Assembly (NCBI RefSeq): GCF_901933205.1
Contig: NW_022148853.1
Span: 29,960 to 93,959, forward strand
Length of the DNA: 64,000 nucleotides
Direction: 5' to 3'
Source of the DNA: Camarhynchus parvulus
Lineage: Eukaryota > Chordata > Aves > Passeriformes > Thraupidae
Shown here: piece by piece, positions 1-9,760 of the stretch
Numbering within the stretch: position 1 is the first letter of the stretch
How the letters are laid out: every line of letters starts with the position of its first letter
Made by a program: the position numbers and the translations under genes
Notes under the pieces: model-generated
What the model saw: the letters and a program-made list of their open reading frames with translations, nothing else
What the model was told of the DNA's origin: nothing
Databases searched by the model: none

Positions 1-198
1 CCCAAGCTGGCACCAGTGCCAACTCGGGCTGGTTTGATAGTGCCAACGGAGTCCTACAATCTGCCATCAGGGAAACGGGGCTGGTGACTTTTGTTTCAGA
101 GGGAAACGGCCGGTGTATATGTTTGGGGGCCTGTGGCCCAGAGTGGCCGACTGGCTCCTGAAAATCCGCGATACGCAGGATGCCTCCCAGACCCAAGC

Positions 199-212
199 TG
201 GCACCAGTGCCA
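199..212. other. Short dyad TGGCAC-CA-GTGCCA in the core (example copy)
   Basis: Six-base perfect arms flank a two-base centre. The dyad is kept in nearly every monomer; rare exceptions change the centre or an arm (CACCCGT at 22,260, 25,074 and 31,191; CACTAGT at 9,171 and 44,665). Short dyad symmetries have been proposed as features of centromeric satellites that lack a CENP-B box. I see no CENP-B box pattern (TTCG then A then CGGG at the required spacing) on either strand of the consensus monomer. Confidence 0.8.
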
Positions 213-238
213 ACTCGGGCTGGTTTGATAGTGCCAAC
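206..238. repeat. Internal 9-bp direct repeat, 24-bp period (example copy)
   Basis: AGTGCCAAC occurs twice in the core, at 206-214 and 230-238, separated by 15 bp. The first copy overlaps the right arm of the dyad. The pair is present in essentially every monomer, so the core may have grown from a shorter ancestral unit, or it may offer two equally oriented protein sites about two helical turns apart. Both readings are inference. Confidence 0.75.
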
Positions 239-257
239 GGAGTCCTACAATCTGCCA

Positions 258-369
258 TCAGGAACTGGGGCTGGTGACTTTTTGTTTTCAGAGGGAAAGG
301 CCGTGGAATATGTTTGGGGGCCTGTGGCCCAGAGTGGCCGGCTGGCTCCTGAAAATCCGCGATACGCAG
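258..369. repeat. Variable arm of the monomer (example copy)
   Basis: The arm runs from the end of TCTGCCA to the next GCAGGATGCC. It contains the diagnostic junction (here CAGGAACTGGGG), the T-rich stretch, the purine-rich GGGAAAGGCC block, the TATGTTTGGGGGCC block and the GGCC-rich end. Nearly all module-specific marks lie here, including the 11-bp length difference between long and short monomers. CpG sites occur in GCCGG, CCCGGAG, GCCGAC, CCGCGA and TACGCA. Confidence 0.85.
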
Positions 370-559
370 GATGCCTCCCAGACCCAAGCTGGCACCAGTG
401 CCAACTCGGGCTGGTTTGATAGTGCCAACGGAGTCCTACAATCTGCCATCAGGGAACTGGGGCTGGTGACTTTTGTTTCAGAGGGAAAGGCCCGTGGTAT
501 ATGTTTGGGGGCCTTGGCCTGGAGGGCCGGCTGGCTCCTGAAAATCCGCGATACGCAGG

Positions 560-749
560 ATGCCTCCCAGACCCAAGCTGGCACCAGTGCCAACTCGGGC
601 TGGTTTGATAGTGCCAACGGAGTCCTACAATCTGCCATCAGGAACCAGGGCTGGTGACTTTTGTTTCCCAGGGAAAGGGCCGGAGTTTATGTTTGGGGGC
701 CTGTGGCCCGGAGTGGCCGACTGGCTCCTGAAAATCCGCGATACGCAGG
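560..749. repeat. Representative long monomer (190 bp)
   Basis: Taken from one ATGCCTCCCAG anchor to the next. In order it holds the core (CCTCCCAGACCC, then the GGCACCAGTGCC dyad, then GGCTGGTTTGATAG, then GTCCTACAATCTGCCA), the junction CAGGAACCAGGGCTGG, a T-rich stretch ending in TTTCCCAGGG, a purine stretch with GCCGGAG, TTTGGGGGCCTGTGGCCC, GGAGTGGCCGACTGGCTCC and TGAAAATCCGCGATACGCAG. Long monomers vary from about 186 to 191 bp, mainly through the run lengths in TTTGGGG(G)CC and GACTTTT(T)G. The arm has several GGCC sites, so HaeIII would give a ladder. Confidence 0.95.
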
Positions 750-936
750 ATGCCTCCCAGACCCAAGCTGGCACCAGTGCCAACTCGGGCTGGTTTGATA
801 GTGCCAACGGAGTCCTACAATCTGCCATCAGGAACTGGGGCTGGTGACTTTTGTTTCAGAGGGAAACGGCCGGTTTATATGTTTGGGGCCTGTGGCCGGG
901 TGGCCGGCTGGCTCCTGAAAATCCGCGATACGCAGG

Positions 937-1115
937 ATGCCTCCCAGACCCAAGCTGGCACCAGTGCCAACTCGGGCTGGTTTGATAGTGCCAACGGAGT
1001 CCTACAATCTGCCATAAATAAACGGGGCTGGTGACTTTTGTTTCAGACGGAAAGGGCCGGAATTTATGTTTGGGGCCTGTGGCCAACTGGCTCCTGAAAA
1101 TCTGCGATACGCAGG
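937..1115. repeat. Representative short monomer (179 bp)
   Basis: The short form has GGCCTGTGGCCAACTGG or GGCCTCTGGCCAACTGG where the long form has two further GGCC blocks, a loss of about 11 bp. It is usually linked with other diagnostic states: CCATAA instead of CCATCA after the core, TGGTGAG instead of TGGTGAC, and TTTCAGACGG instead of TTTCAGAGGG. Short monomers are not scattered at random but sit at fixed places in the modules, often two or three in a row, so they are an old subfamily and not recurrent deletions (inference). Confidence 0.93.
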
Positions 1116-2680
1116 ATGCCTCCCAGACCCAAGCTGGCACCAGTGCCAACTCGGGCTGGTTTGATAGTGCCAACGGAGTCCTACAATCTGCCATAAGAAA
1201 CCTGGGCTGGTGAGTTTTGTTTCAGGCGGAAAGGGCCGGAGTATTTGTTTGGGGCCTCTGGCCGACTGGCTCCTGAAAATCCGCGATACGCAGGATGCCT
1301 CCCAGACCCAAGCTGGCACCAGTGCCAACTCGGGCTGGTTTGATAGTGCCAACGGAGTCCTACAATCTGCCATCAGGAACGGGGCTGGTGACTTTTTGTT
1401 TCAGAGGGAAACGGCCGGTGTATATGTTTGGGGGCCTGTGGCCCGGAGTAACGGCTGGCTCCTGAAAATCTGCGATACGCAGGATGCCTCCCAGACCCAA
1501 GCTGGCACCAGTGCCAACTCGGGCTGGTTTGTTAGTGCCAACGGAGTCCTACAATCTGCCATCAGGAACCAGGGCTGCTGACTTTTGTTTCCCAGGGAAA
1601 GGGCCGGAATATGTGTTTGGCGGCCTGTGGCCCGGAGTGGCCGACTGGCTCCTGAAAATCCGCGATACGCAGGATGCCTCCCAGACCCAAGCTGGCACCA
1701 GTGCCAACTCGGGCTGGTTTGATAGTGCCAACGGAGTCCTACAATCTGCCATAAGAAACCTGGGCTGGTGAGTTTTGTTTCAGAGGAACGGGCCGGAGAT
1801 TTTGTTTGGGGCCTGTGGCCAACTGGCTCCTGAAAATCCGCGATACGCAGGATGCCTCCCAGGCCCAAGCTGGCACCAGTGCCAACTCGGGCTGGTTTGT
1901 TAGTGCCAACGGAGTCCTACAATCTGCCATCAGGAACTGGGTATGTTGACTTTTGTTTCCCAGGGAAACGGCTCGGTGTATATGTTTGGGGGCCTGTGGC
2001 CCAGAGTGGCCGACTGGCTCCTGAAAATCCGCGATACGCAGGATGCCTCCCAGACCCAAGCTGGCACCAGTGCCAACTCGGGCTGGTTTGATAGTGCCAA
2101 CGGAGTCCTACAATCTGCCATAAATAACCTGGGCTGGTGCGTTTTGTTTCAGACGGAAATGGCCGGAGTTTGTGTTTGGGGCCTCTGGCCAACTGGCTCC
2201 TGAAAATCCGCGATACGCAGGATGCCTCCCAGACCCAAGCTGGCACCAGTGCCAACTCGGGCTGGTTTGATAGTGCCAACGGAGTCCTACAATCTGCCAT
2301 TAGGAAAAGGGGCTGGTGACTTTTGTTTCCCAAGGGAAACGGCCGGTGTATATGTTTGGGGGCCTGTGGCCAGAGTGGCCGTCTGGCTCCTGAAAATCCG
2401 CGATACGCAGGATGCCTCCCAGACCCAAGCTGGCACCAGTGCCAACTCGGGCTGGTTTGATAGTGCCAACGGAGTCCTACAATCTGCCATCAGGAACCGG
2501 GGCTGGTGACTTTTTGTTTCCCAGGGAAACGGCCGGTGTATATGTTTGGGGGCCTGTGGCCCGGAGTGGCCGGCTGGCTCCTGAAAATCCGCGATACGCA
2601 GGATGCCTCCCAGACCCAAGCTGGCACCAGTGCCAACTCGGGCTGGTTTGATAGTGCCAACGGAGTCCTACAATCTGCCA

Positions 2681-3433
2681 TAAAGAACAAGGGCTGGTGA
2701 CTTTTTGTTTCAGAGGGAAACGGCCGGTGTATATGTTTGCGGCCCTGTGGCCCGGAGTAACCGGCTCGCTCCTGAAAATCGCGATACGCAGGATGCCTCC
2801 CAGACCCAAGCTGGCACCAGTGCCAACTCGGGCTGGTTTGTTAGTGCCAACGGAGTCCTACAATCTGCCATCAGGAACTGGGTCTGTTGACTTTTGTTTC
2901 CCAGGGAAAGGGCCGGTGTATATGTTTGGGGGCCTGTGGCCCAGAGTGGCCGACTGGCTCCTGAAAATCCCGCGATACGCAGGATGCCTCCCAGACCCAA
3001 GCTGGCACCAGTGCCAACTCGGGCTGGTTTGATAGTGCCAACGGAGTCCTACAATCTGCCATCAGGGAACGGGGCCTGGTGACTTTTGTTTCAGAGGGAA
3101 ACGCCCGTGGTATATGTTTGGGGGCCTGTGGCACGGAGTGGCCGGTTGGCTCCTGAAAATCCGCGATACGCAGGATGCCTCCCAGACCCAAGCTGGCACC
3201 AGTGCCAACTCGGGCTGGTTTGATAGTGCCAACAAAGTCCTACAATCTGCCATAAGTAACCTGGGCTGGTGAGTTTTGTTTCAGACGGAAAGGGCCGGAG
3301 ATTTGTGTTTGGGGCCTCTGGCCGAGTTGGCTCCTGAAAATCCGCGATACGCAGGATGCCTCCCAGACCCAAGCTGGCACCAGTGCCAACTCGGGCTGGT
3401 TTGATAGTGCCAACGGAGTCCTACAATCTGCCA
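2681..3433. repeat. Module A, copy 1 (4 monomers, 753 bp)
   Basis: The four arms in order are: AAAGAACAAGG with TTGCGGCCCTG and CTCGCTCC; GGTCTGTTGAC with CCCAGGGAAAGG; GGGGCCTGGTGAC with CCCGTGGTATATG and a GGTTGGCTCC end; and a short monomer AAGTAACCTGGG ending GAGTTGGCTCC. The third core carries AACAAAGTCC. The same order returns at 7,535, 11,629 and 14,274 with nearly the same length. Confidence 0.88.
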
Positions 3434-4549
3434 TCAGGAACTGGGGCTGGTGACTTTTGTTTCCCAGGGAAAGGCCCGGTGTATATGTTTGGGGCCTGTG
3501 GCCCAGAGTGGCCGGTGGCTCCTGAAAATCCGCGATACGCAGGATGCCTCCCAGACCCAAGCTGGCACCAGTGCCAACTCGGGCTGGTTTGATAGTGCCA
3601 ACGGAGTCCTACAATCTGCCATCAGGAACTGGGTATGGTGACTTTTTGTTTCCCAGGGAAAGGCCGGTGTATGTGTTTGGGGGCCTGTGGCCCAGAGTGG
3701 CCGGCTGGCTCCTGAAAATCCAGCGATACGCAGGATGCCTCCCAGACCCAAGCTGGCACCAGTGCCAACTCGGGCTGGTTTGATAGTGCCAACGGAGTCC
3801 TACAATCTGCCATAAGGAACTGGGGCTGTTGACTTTTGTTTCCAGAGGAAACGGCCGGTGTATATGTTTGGGGCCTGTGGCCCTGAGTGGCCGACTGGCT
3901 CCTGAAAATCCGCGATACGCAGGATGCCTCCCAGACCCAAGCTGGCACCAGTGCCAACTCGGGCTGGTTTGATAGTGCCAACGGAGTCCTACAATCTGCC
4001 ATCAGGAACTGGGGCTGGTGACTTTTGTTTCCAGAGGAAAGGCCGGGTTTATATGTTTGGGGGCCTGTGGCCACGAGTGGCCGGCTGGCTCCTGAAAATC
4101 CGCGATACGCAGGATGCCTCCCAGACCCAAGCTGGCACCAGTGCCAACTCGGGCTGGTTTGATAGTGCCAACGGAGTCCTACAATCTGCCATAAAGAAAG
4201 TGGGCTGGTGTGTTTTGTTTCAGACGGAAAGGGCCGGTGTTTATGTTTGGGGCCTCTGGCCAACTGGCTCCTGAAAATCCGTGATACGCAGGATGCCTCC
4301 CAGACCCAAGCTGGCACCAGTGCCAACTCGGGCTGGTTTGATAGTGCCAACGGAGTCCTACAATCTGCCATAAGAACGGGGCTGGTGAGTTTTGTTTCAG
4401 AGGGAAACGGGCCGGAGTTTATGTTTGGGGGCCTGTGGCCGACTGGCTCCTGAAAATCCGCGATACGCAGGATGCCTCCCAGACCCAAGCTGGCACCAGT
4501 GCCAACTCGGGCTGGTTTGATAGTGCCAACGGAGTCCTACAATCTGCCA
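3434..4549. repeat. Satellite stretch between module A and the 2,046-bp block
   Basis: Six monomers. The first two long ones (CCCAGGGAAAGGCCCGG; GGGTATGGTGAC with GTGTATGTG) match 8,286-8,660 at an offset of about 4,855. The last three (GGGTTTATATG; AAAGAAAGTGGG with TGGTGTG; AAGAACGGGG short) match 9,040-9,582 at about 5,033. The change of offset by about 178 bp equals one short monomer, so a single monomer was gained or lost between the two copies. Confidence 0.85.
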
Positions 4550-6595
4550 TAAGTACCTGGGCTGGTGATTTTGTTTCAGAAGGAAATGGCCGGAGTTTTT
4601 GTTTGGGGCCTCTGGCCGACTGGCTCCTGTAAACCCGCGATACGCAGGATGCCTCCCAGACCCAAGCTGGCACCAGTGCCAACTCGGGCTGGTTTGATAG
4701 TGCCAACGGAGTCCTACAATCTGCCATCAGGGAACGGGGCTGGTGGGTTTTGTTTCAGAGGGAAAGGCCCGTGGAATATGTTTGGGGGCCATGTGGCCTG
4801 GAGTGGCCGGCTGGCTCCTGAAAATCCGCGATACGCAGGATGCCTCCCAGACCCAAGCTGGCACCAGTGCCAACTCGGGCTGGTTTGATAGTGCCAACGG
4901 AGTCCTACAATCTGCCATAAGAAACCTGGGCTGGTGAGTTTTTGTTTCAGAGGGTACAGGCCGGAGATTTTGTTTGGGTCCTCTGGCCGACTGGCTCCTG
5001 AAAATCCGCGATACGCAGGATGCCTCCCAGACCCAAGCTGGCACCAGTGCCAACTCGGGCTGGTTTGTTAGTGCCAACGGAGTCCTACAATCTGCCATCA
5101 GGAACTGGGGCTGGTGGCTTTTGTTTCAGAGGGAAAGGCCCGTGGAATATGTTTGGGGGCCTGTGGCCCAGAGTGGCCGACTGGCTCCTGAAAATCCGCG
5201 ATACGCAGGATGCCTCCCAGACCCAAGCTGGCACCAGTGCCAACTCGGGCTGGTTTGATAGTGCCAACGGAGTCCTACAATCTGCCATCAGGGAAAGGGG
5301 CTGGTGACTTTTGTTTCAGAGGGAAACAGCCGGTGTATATGTTTGGAGGCCTGTGGCCCAGAGTGGCCAACTGGCTCCTGAAAATCCGCGATACGCAGGA
5401 TGCCTCCCAGACCCAAGCTGGCACCAGTGCCAACTAGGGCTGGTTTGATAGTGCCAACGGAGTCGTACAATCTGCCATCAGGAACTGGGTCTGGTAACTT
5501 TTGTTTCCAGAGGGAAAGGCCCGTGGAATATGTTTGGGGGCCTCTGGCCCAGAGTGGCCGGCTGGCTCCTGAAAATCCGCGATACGCAGGATGCCTCCCA
5601 GACCCAAGCTGGCACCAGTGCCAACTCGGGCTGGTTTGATAGTGCCAACGGAGTCCTACAATCTGCCATCAGGGAAAGGGGCTGGTGACTTTTGTTTCAG
5701 AGGGAAAGGCCCGTGGAATATGTTTGGGGGCCTTAGGCCTGGAGAGGCCGGCTGGCTCCTGAAAATCCGCGATACGCAGGATGCCTCCCAGACCCAAGCT
5801 GGCACCAGTGCCAACTCGGGCTGGTTTGATAGTGCCAACGGAGTCCTACAATCTGCCATCAGGAACCAGGGCTGGTGAGTTTTGTTTCCCAGGGAAAGGG
5901 CCGGAGTTTGTGTTTGGGGGCCTGTGGCCCGAGTGGCCGACTGGCTCCTGAAAATCCGCGATACGCAGGATGCCTCCCAGACCCAAGCTGGCACCAGTGC
6001 CAACTCGGGCTGGTTTGATAGTGCCAACGGAGTCCTACAATCTGCCATCAGGAACTGGGGCTGGTGACTTTTGTTTCAGAGGGAAAGGCCGGGTTTATAT
6101 GTTTCGGGGCCTGTGGACCGGGGTGGCCGGCTGGCTCCTGAAAATCCGCGATACGCAGGATGCCTCCCAGACCCAAGCTGGCACCAGTGCCAACTCGGGC
6201 TGGTTTGATAGTGCCAACGGAGTCCTACAATCTGCCATAAATAAAGTGGGCTGGTGAGTTTTGTTTCAGACGGAAAGGGCCGGAATTTGTGTTTGGGGCC
6301 TCTGGCCAACTGGCTCCTGAAAATCCGCGATACGCAGGATGCCTCCCAGACCCAAGCTGGCACCAGTGCCAACTCGGGCTGGTTTGATAGTGCCAACGGA
6401 GTCCTACAATCTGCCATAAGAAACCTGGGCTGGTGAGTTTTGTTTCAGACGGAAAGGGCCGGAGTTTTTGTTTGGGGCCTCTGGCCGACTGGCTCCTGAA
6501 AACCCGCGATACGCAGGATGCCTCCCAGACCCAAGCTGGCACCAGTGCCAACTCGGGCTGGTTTGATAGTGCCAACGGAGTCCTACAATCTGCCA
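4550..6595. repeat. 2,046-bp 11-monomer block, copy 1
   Basis: Eleven monomers, beginning with a short one whose end reads CTCCTGTAAACCC and followed by TGGTGGG, AGGGTACAGG, TGGTGGC, an AACAGCC type, GGTCTGGTAAC (with AACTAGGG and GAGTCGTAC in its core), a CCTTAGGCC type, AGGAACCAGGG, GGGTTTATATG with GTGGACCGGG, AAATAAAGTGGG and AAGAAACCTGGG. The order is repeated at 9,583-11,628 with exactly the same length. It resembles module G plus shortened D and K modules of the right half. Confidence 0.87.
6240..6269 (+). other. AATAAA and splice-site-like motifs in a short monomer (example)
   Basis: AATAAA lies at 6,240-6,245, followed by GTGGGCTG, GTGAGT at 6,254-6,259 and a T-rich stretch ending TTTTGTTTCAG at 6,269. 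By sequence these match a polyadenylation hexamer with a GT-rich downstream part, a 5' splice donor and a 3' splice acceptor. AATAAA recurs in the AAATAAAGTGGG monomers (for example 9,226-9,231 and 11,273-11,278) and at 1,017-1,022. No transcript or promoter is evident, so function is unknown. Confidence 0.4.
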
Positions 6596-7534
6596 TAAGG
6601 AACAGGGGCTGGTGACTTTTGTTTCAGAGGGAAACGGCCGGTGTATATGTTTGCGGCCCTGTGGCCCGGAGTAACCGGTCACTCCTGAAAATCCGCGATA
6701 GGCAGGATGCCTCCCAGACCCAAGCTGGCACCAGTGCCAACTCGGGCTGGTTTGTTAGTGCCAACGGAGTCCTACAATCTGCCATAAGGAACCGGGGCTG
6801 TTGACTTTTGTTTCCCAGGGGAAAGGGGCGGAGTTTATGTTTGGGGCCTGTGGCCCGGAGTGGCCGACTGGCTCCTGAAAATCCGCGATACGCAGGATGC
6901 CTCCCAGACCCAAGCTGGCACCAGTGCCAACTCGGGCTGGTTTGATAGTGCCAACGGAGTCCTACAATCTGCCATAAGAAACGGGGCTGGTGAGTTTTTG
7001 TTTCAGAGGGAACAGGGCCGGAGTTTTTGTTTGGGGCCTGTGGCCAACTGGCTCCTGAAAATCCTAGCGATACGCAGGATGCCTCCCAGACCCAAGCTGG
7101 CACCAGTGCCAACTCGGGCTGGTTTGATAGTGCCAACGGAGTCCTACAATCTGCCATAAGGAATGCGGGCTGGTGACTTTTGTTTCCAAAGGAAAGGCCG
7201 GTGTATATGTTTGGGGCCTGTGGCCCAGAGTGGCCGACTGGCTCCTGAAAATCCGCGATACGCAGGATGCCTCCCAGACCCAAGCTGGCACCAGTGCCAA
7301 CTTCGGGCTGGTTTGATAGTGCCAACGGAGTCCTACAATCTGCCATCAGGAACCGGGGCTGGTGACTTTTGTTTCCGAGGGAAACGGCCGGTGTATATGT
7401 TTGGGGGCCTGTGGCCCAGAGTGGCCGACTGGCTCCTGAAAATCCGCGATACGCAGGATGCCTCCCAGACCCAAGCTGGCACCAGTGCCAACTCGGGCTG
7501 GTTTGATAGTGCCAACGGAGTCCTACAATCTGCC
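6596..7534. repeat. Satellite stretch before module A copy 2
   Basis: Five monomers: one TTGCGGCCCTG type with a GGTCACTCC end and GATAGGCAG, one GGGCTGTTGAC type, one short AAGAAACGGGG type, one AAGGAATGCGGG type and one AGGAACCGGGG type. The core near 7,301 carries AACTTCGGG, an extra T that becomes common only after 51 kb. Confidence 0.85.
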
Positions 7535-8285
7535 GTAAAGAACAAGGGCTGGTGACTTTTGTTTCAGAGGAAAGCGGCCGGTGTATATGTTTGCGGCCCT
7601 GTGGCCCGGAGTGGCCGGCTCGCTCCTGAAAATCGCGATACGCAGGATGCCTCCCAGACCCAAGCTGGCACCAGTGCCAACTCGGGCTGGTTTGTTAGTG
7701 CCAACGGAGTCCTACAATCTGCCATCAGGAACTGGGTCTGTTGACTTTTGTTTCCCAGGGAAATGGCCGGTGTATATGTTTGGGGGCCTGTGGCCCAGAG
7801 TGGCCGACTGGCTCCTGAAAATCCGCGTTACGCAGGATGCCTCCCAGACCCAAGCTGGCACCAGTGCCAACTCGGGCTGGTTTGATAGTGCCAACGGAGT
7901 CCTACAATCTGCCATCAGGGAACGGGGCCTGGTGACTTTTGTTTCAGAGGGAAAAGCCCGTGGAATATGTTTGGGGGCCTGTGGCCGGAGTGGCAGGTTG
8001 GCTCCTGAAAATCCGCGATACGCAGGATGCCTCCCAGACCCAAGCTGGCACCAGTGCCAACTCGGGCTGGTTTGATAGTGCCAACGAAGTCCTACAATCT
8101 GCCATAAATAACCTGGGCTGGTGAGTTTTATTTCAGACGGAAAGGGCCGGAGATATGTGTTTAGGGCCTCTGGCCGAATTGGCTCCTGAAAATCCGCGAT
8201 ACGCAGGATGCCTCCCAGACCCAAGCTGGCACCAGTGCCAACTCGGGCTGGTTTGATAGTGCCAACGGAGTCCTACAATCTGCCA
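7535..8285. repeat. Module A, copy 2 (751 bp)
   Basis: Same four-arm order as the copy at 2,681. It starts from CCGTAAAGAACAAGG, a G variant shared with 11,629 and 20,071. The third arm has AAAAGCCCGTGG and GTGGCAGGTTGG; the fourth is short, with TTTTATTTCAG instead of TTTTGTTTCAG, and the copy at 11,629 shares this. Copies 2 and 3 are therefore closer to each other than to copy 1. Confidence 0.88.
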
Positions 8286-8843
8286 TCAGGAACTGGGGCT
8301 GGTGACTTTTGTTTCCCAGGGAAAGGCCCGTGTATATGTTTGGGGGCCTGTGGCCCAGAGGGAGCAGGTGGCTCCTGAAAATCCAGCGATAGGCAGGATG
8401 CCTCCCAGACCCAAGCTGGCACCAGTGCCAACTCGGGCTGGTTTGTTAGTGCCAATGGAGTCCTGCAATCTGCCATCAGGAACTGGGTATGTTGACTTTT
8501 GTTTCCCAGGGAAAGGCCGGTGTATGTGTTTGGGGGCCTGTGGCCCAGAGTGGCCGGCTGGCTCCTGAAAATCCGCGATACGCAGGATGCCTCCCAGACC
8601 CAAGCTGGCACCAGTGCCAACTCGGGCTGGTTTGATAGTGCCAACGGAGTCCTACAATCTGCCATAAATAACCTGGGCTGGTGAGTTTTATTTCAGACGG
8701 AAAGGGCCGGAGATTGTGTTTGGGGCCTCTGGCCGACTGGCTCCTGAAAATCCGCGATACGCAGGATGCCTCCCAGACCCAAGCTGGCACCAGTGCCAAC
8801 TCGGGCTGGTTTGATAGTGCCAACGGAATCCTACAATCTGCCA
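8286..8843. repeat. Three-monomer link before module F
   Basis: Two long monomers (AGGAACTGGGG with GGGAGCAGGTGG; GGGTATGTTGAC with GTGTATGTG) and one short monomer AAATAACCTGGG with TTTTATTTCAG. Cores near 8,450 carry AATGGAGTCCTGC. The short monomer is a second copy of the last arm of the preceding A module, suggesting a local single-monomer duplication. Confidence 0.83.
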
Positions 8844-9760
8844 TCGGGAAGTGGGTGTGTTGACTTTTGTTTCCCAGGGAAACAGCCGGTGTATATGTTT
8901 CGGGGCCTCTGGCCCTGAGTGGCCAACTGGCTCAAGAAAATCCGCGATACGCAGGATGCCTTCCAGACCCAAGCTGGCACCAGTGCCAACTCGGGCTGGT
9001 TTGATAGTGCCAACGGAGTCCTACAATCTGCCATCAGGAACTGGGGCTGGTGACTTTTGTTTCAGAGGGAAAGGCCGGGTTTATATGTTTCGGGGCCTGT
9101 GGACCGGGGTGGCCGGCTGGCTCCTGAAAATCCGCGGTACACAGGATGCCTCCCAGACCCAAGCTGGCACTAGTGCCAACTCGGGCTGGTTTGATAGTGC
9201 CAACGGAGTCCTACAATCTGCCATAAATAAAGTGGGCTGGTGTGTTTTGTTTCAGACGGAAAGGGCCGGAGTTTGTGTTTGGGGCCTCTGGCCAACTGGC
9301 TCCTGAAAATCCGTGATACGCAGGATGCCTCCCAGACCCAAGCCGGCACCAGTGCCAACTCGGGCTGGTTTGATAGTGCCAACGGAGTCCTACAATCTGC
9401 CATAAGAAACCTGGGCTGGAGAGTTTTGTTTCAGAGGGAACGGGCCGGAGATTTTGTTTGGGGGCCTCTGGCCGACTGGCTCCTGAAAATCCGCGATAGG
9501 CAGGATGCCTCCCAGACCGAAGCTGGCACCAGTGCCAACTCGGGCTGGTTTGATAGTGCCAACGGAGTCCTACAATCTGCCATAAATACCTGGGCTGGTG
9601 AGTTTTGTTTCAGAAGGAAATGGCCGGAGTTTTTGTTTGGGGCCTCTGGCCGACTGGCTCCTGTAAACCCGCGATACGCAGGATGCCTCCCAGACCCAAG
9701 CTGGCACCAGTGCCAACTCGGGCTGGTTTGATAGTGCCAACGGAGTCCTACAATCTGCCA
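8844..9760. repeat. Module F, copy 1 (5 monomers, 917 bp)
   Basis: Order: AACAGCC with GGCTCAAGAAAATCC; GGGTTTATATG with GTGGACCGGGG and CGGTACACAGG; AAATAAAGTGGG; AAGAAACCTGGG; AAATACCTGGG with CTCCTGTAAACCC. It carries the core fingerprints AAGCCGG (9,342) and GACCGAAG (9,517). The same haplotype returns at 27,344 and 44,338. The CACTAGTGCC variant at 9,171 is shared with 44,665 but not with 27,344. Confidence 0.88.

Larger units (their letters stand above)
178..257. repeat. Near-invariant monomer core (example copy)
   Basis: This stretch from GGATGCCTCC to ATCTGCCA is almost identical in all copies of the first 50 kb, while the following arm differs between neighbours by many substitutions and indels. 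The few core variants are shared by copies at matching module positions: GATAG to GTTAG or ATTAG, CACCAGT to CACCCGT (22,260; 25,074; 31,191), AAGCTGG to AAGCCGG (9,342; 27,844; 30,267; 44,837), GACCCAAG to GACCGAAG (9,517; 28,018; 45,011), AACTCGGG to AACTAGGG (5,434; 29,346; 46,148; 62,821), and GAGTCCTAC to GAGTCGTAC. Constraint by a bound protein or by nucleosome positioning is possible but not shown. Confidence 0.9.
1..2680. repeat. Left-edge satellite stretch, mixed monomers
   Basis: About fourteen monomers, starting in the middle of a core. Long monomers with AGGAACTGGGG or AGGAACCAGGG junctions alternate with short ones at 937-1,294, near 1,750 and near 2,120. The copy near 1,860 has the rare core variant CAGGCCCAAG, followed by GTATGTTGAC; the same pair recurs at 21,877 and 30,807, so this stretch is related to module H. 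No gene or non-satellite sequence is visible. Confidence 0.9.

Noticed and set aside
180..419. Recurring plus-strand frame starting MPPRPKLAPVPT, proline-rich
   Set aside because: The ATG is part of the conserved GGATGCCTCC anchor and recurs in nearly every monomer. The frame ends in the arm or drifts into another frame, as expected of non-coding repeats of about 190 bp.
7160..7310. Isolated AACTTCGGG cores before 50 kb as evidence that the right-end texture is array-wide
   Set aside because: Only a handful occur (about 7,301; 17,225; 19,093; 19,279) against frequent occurrence after 51 kb, so they do not remove the contrast, though they show the variant can exist in the better-resolved part.
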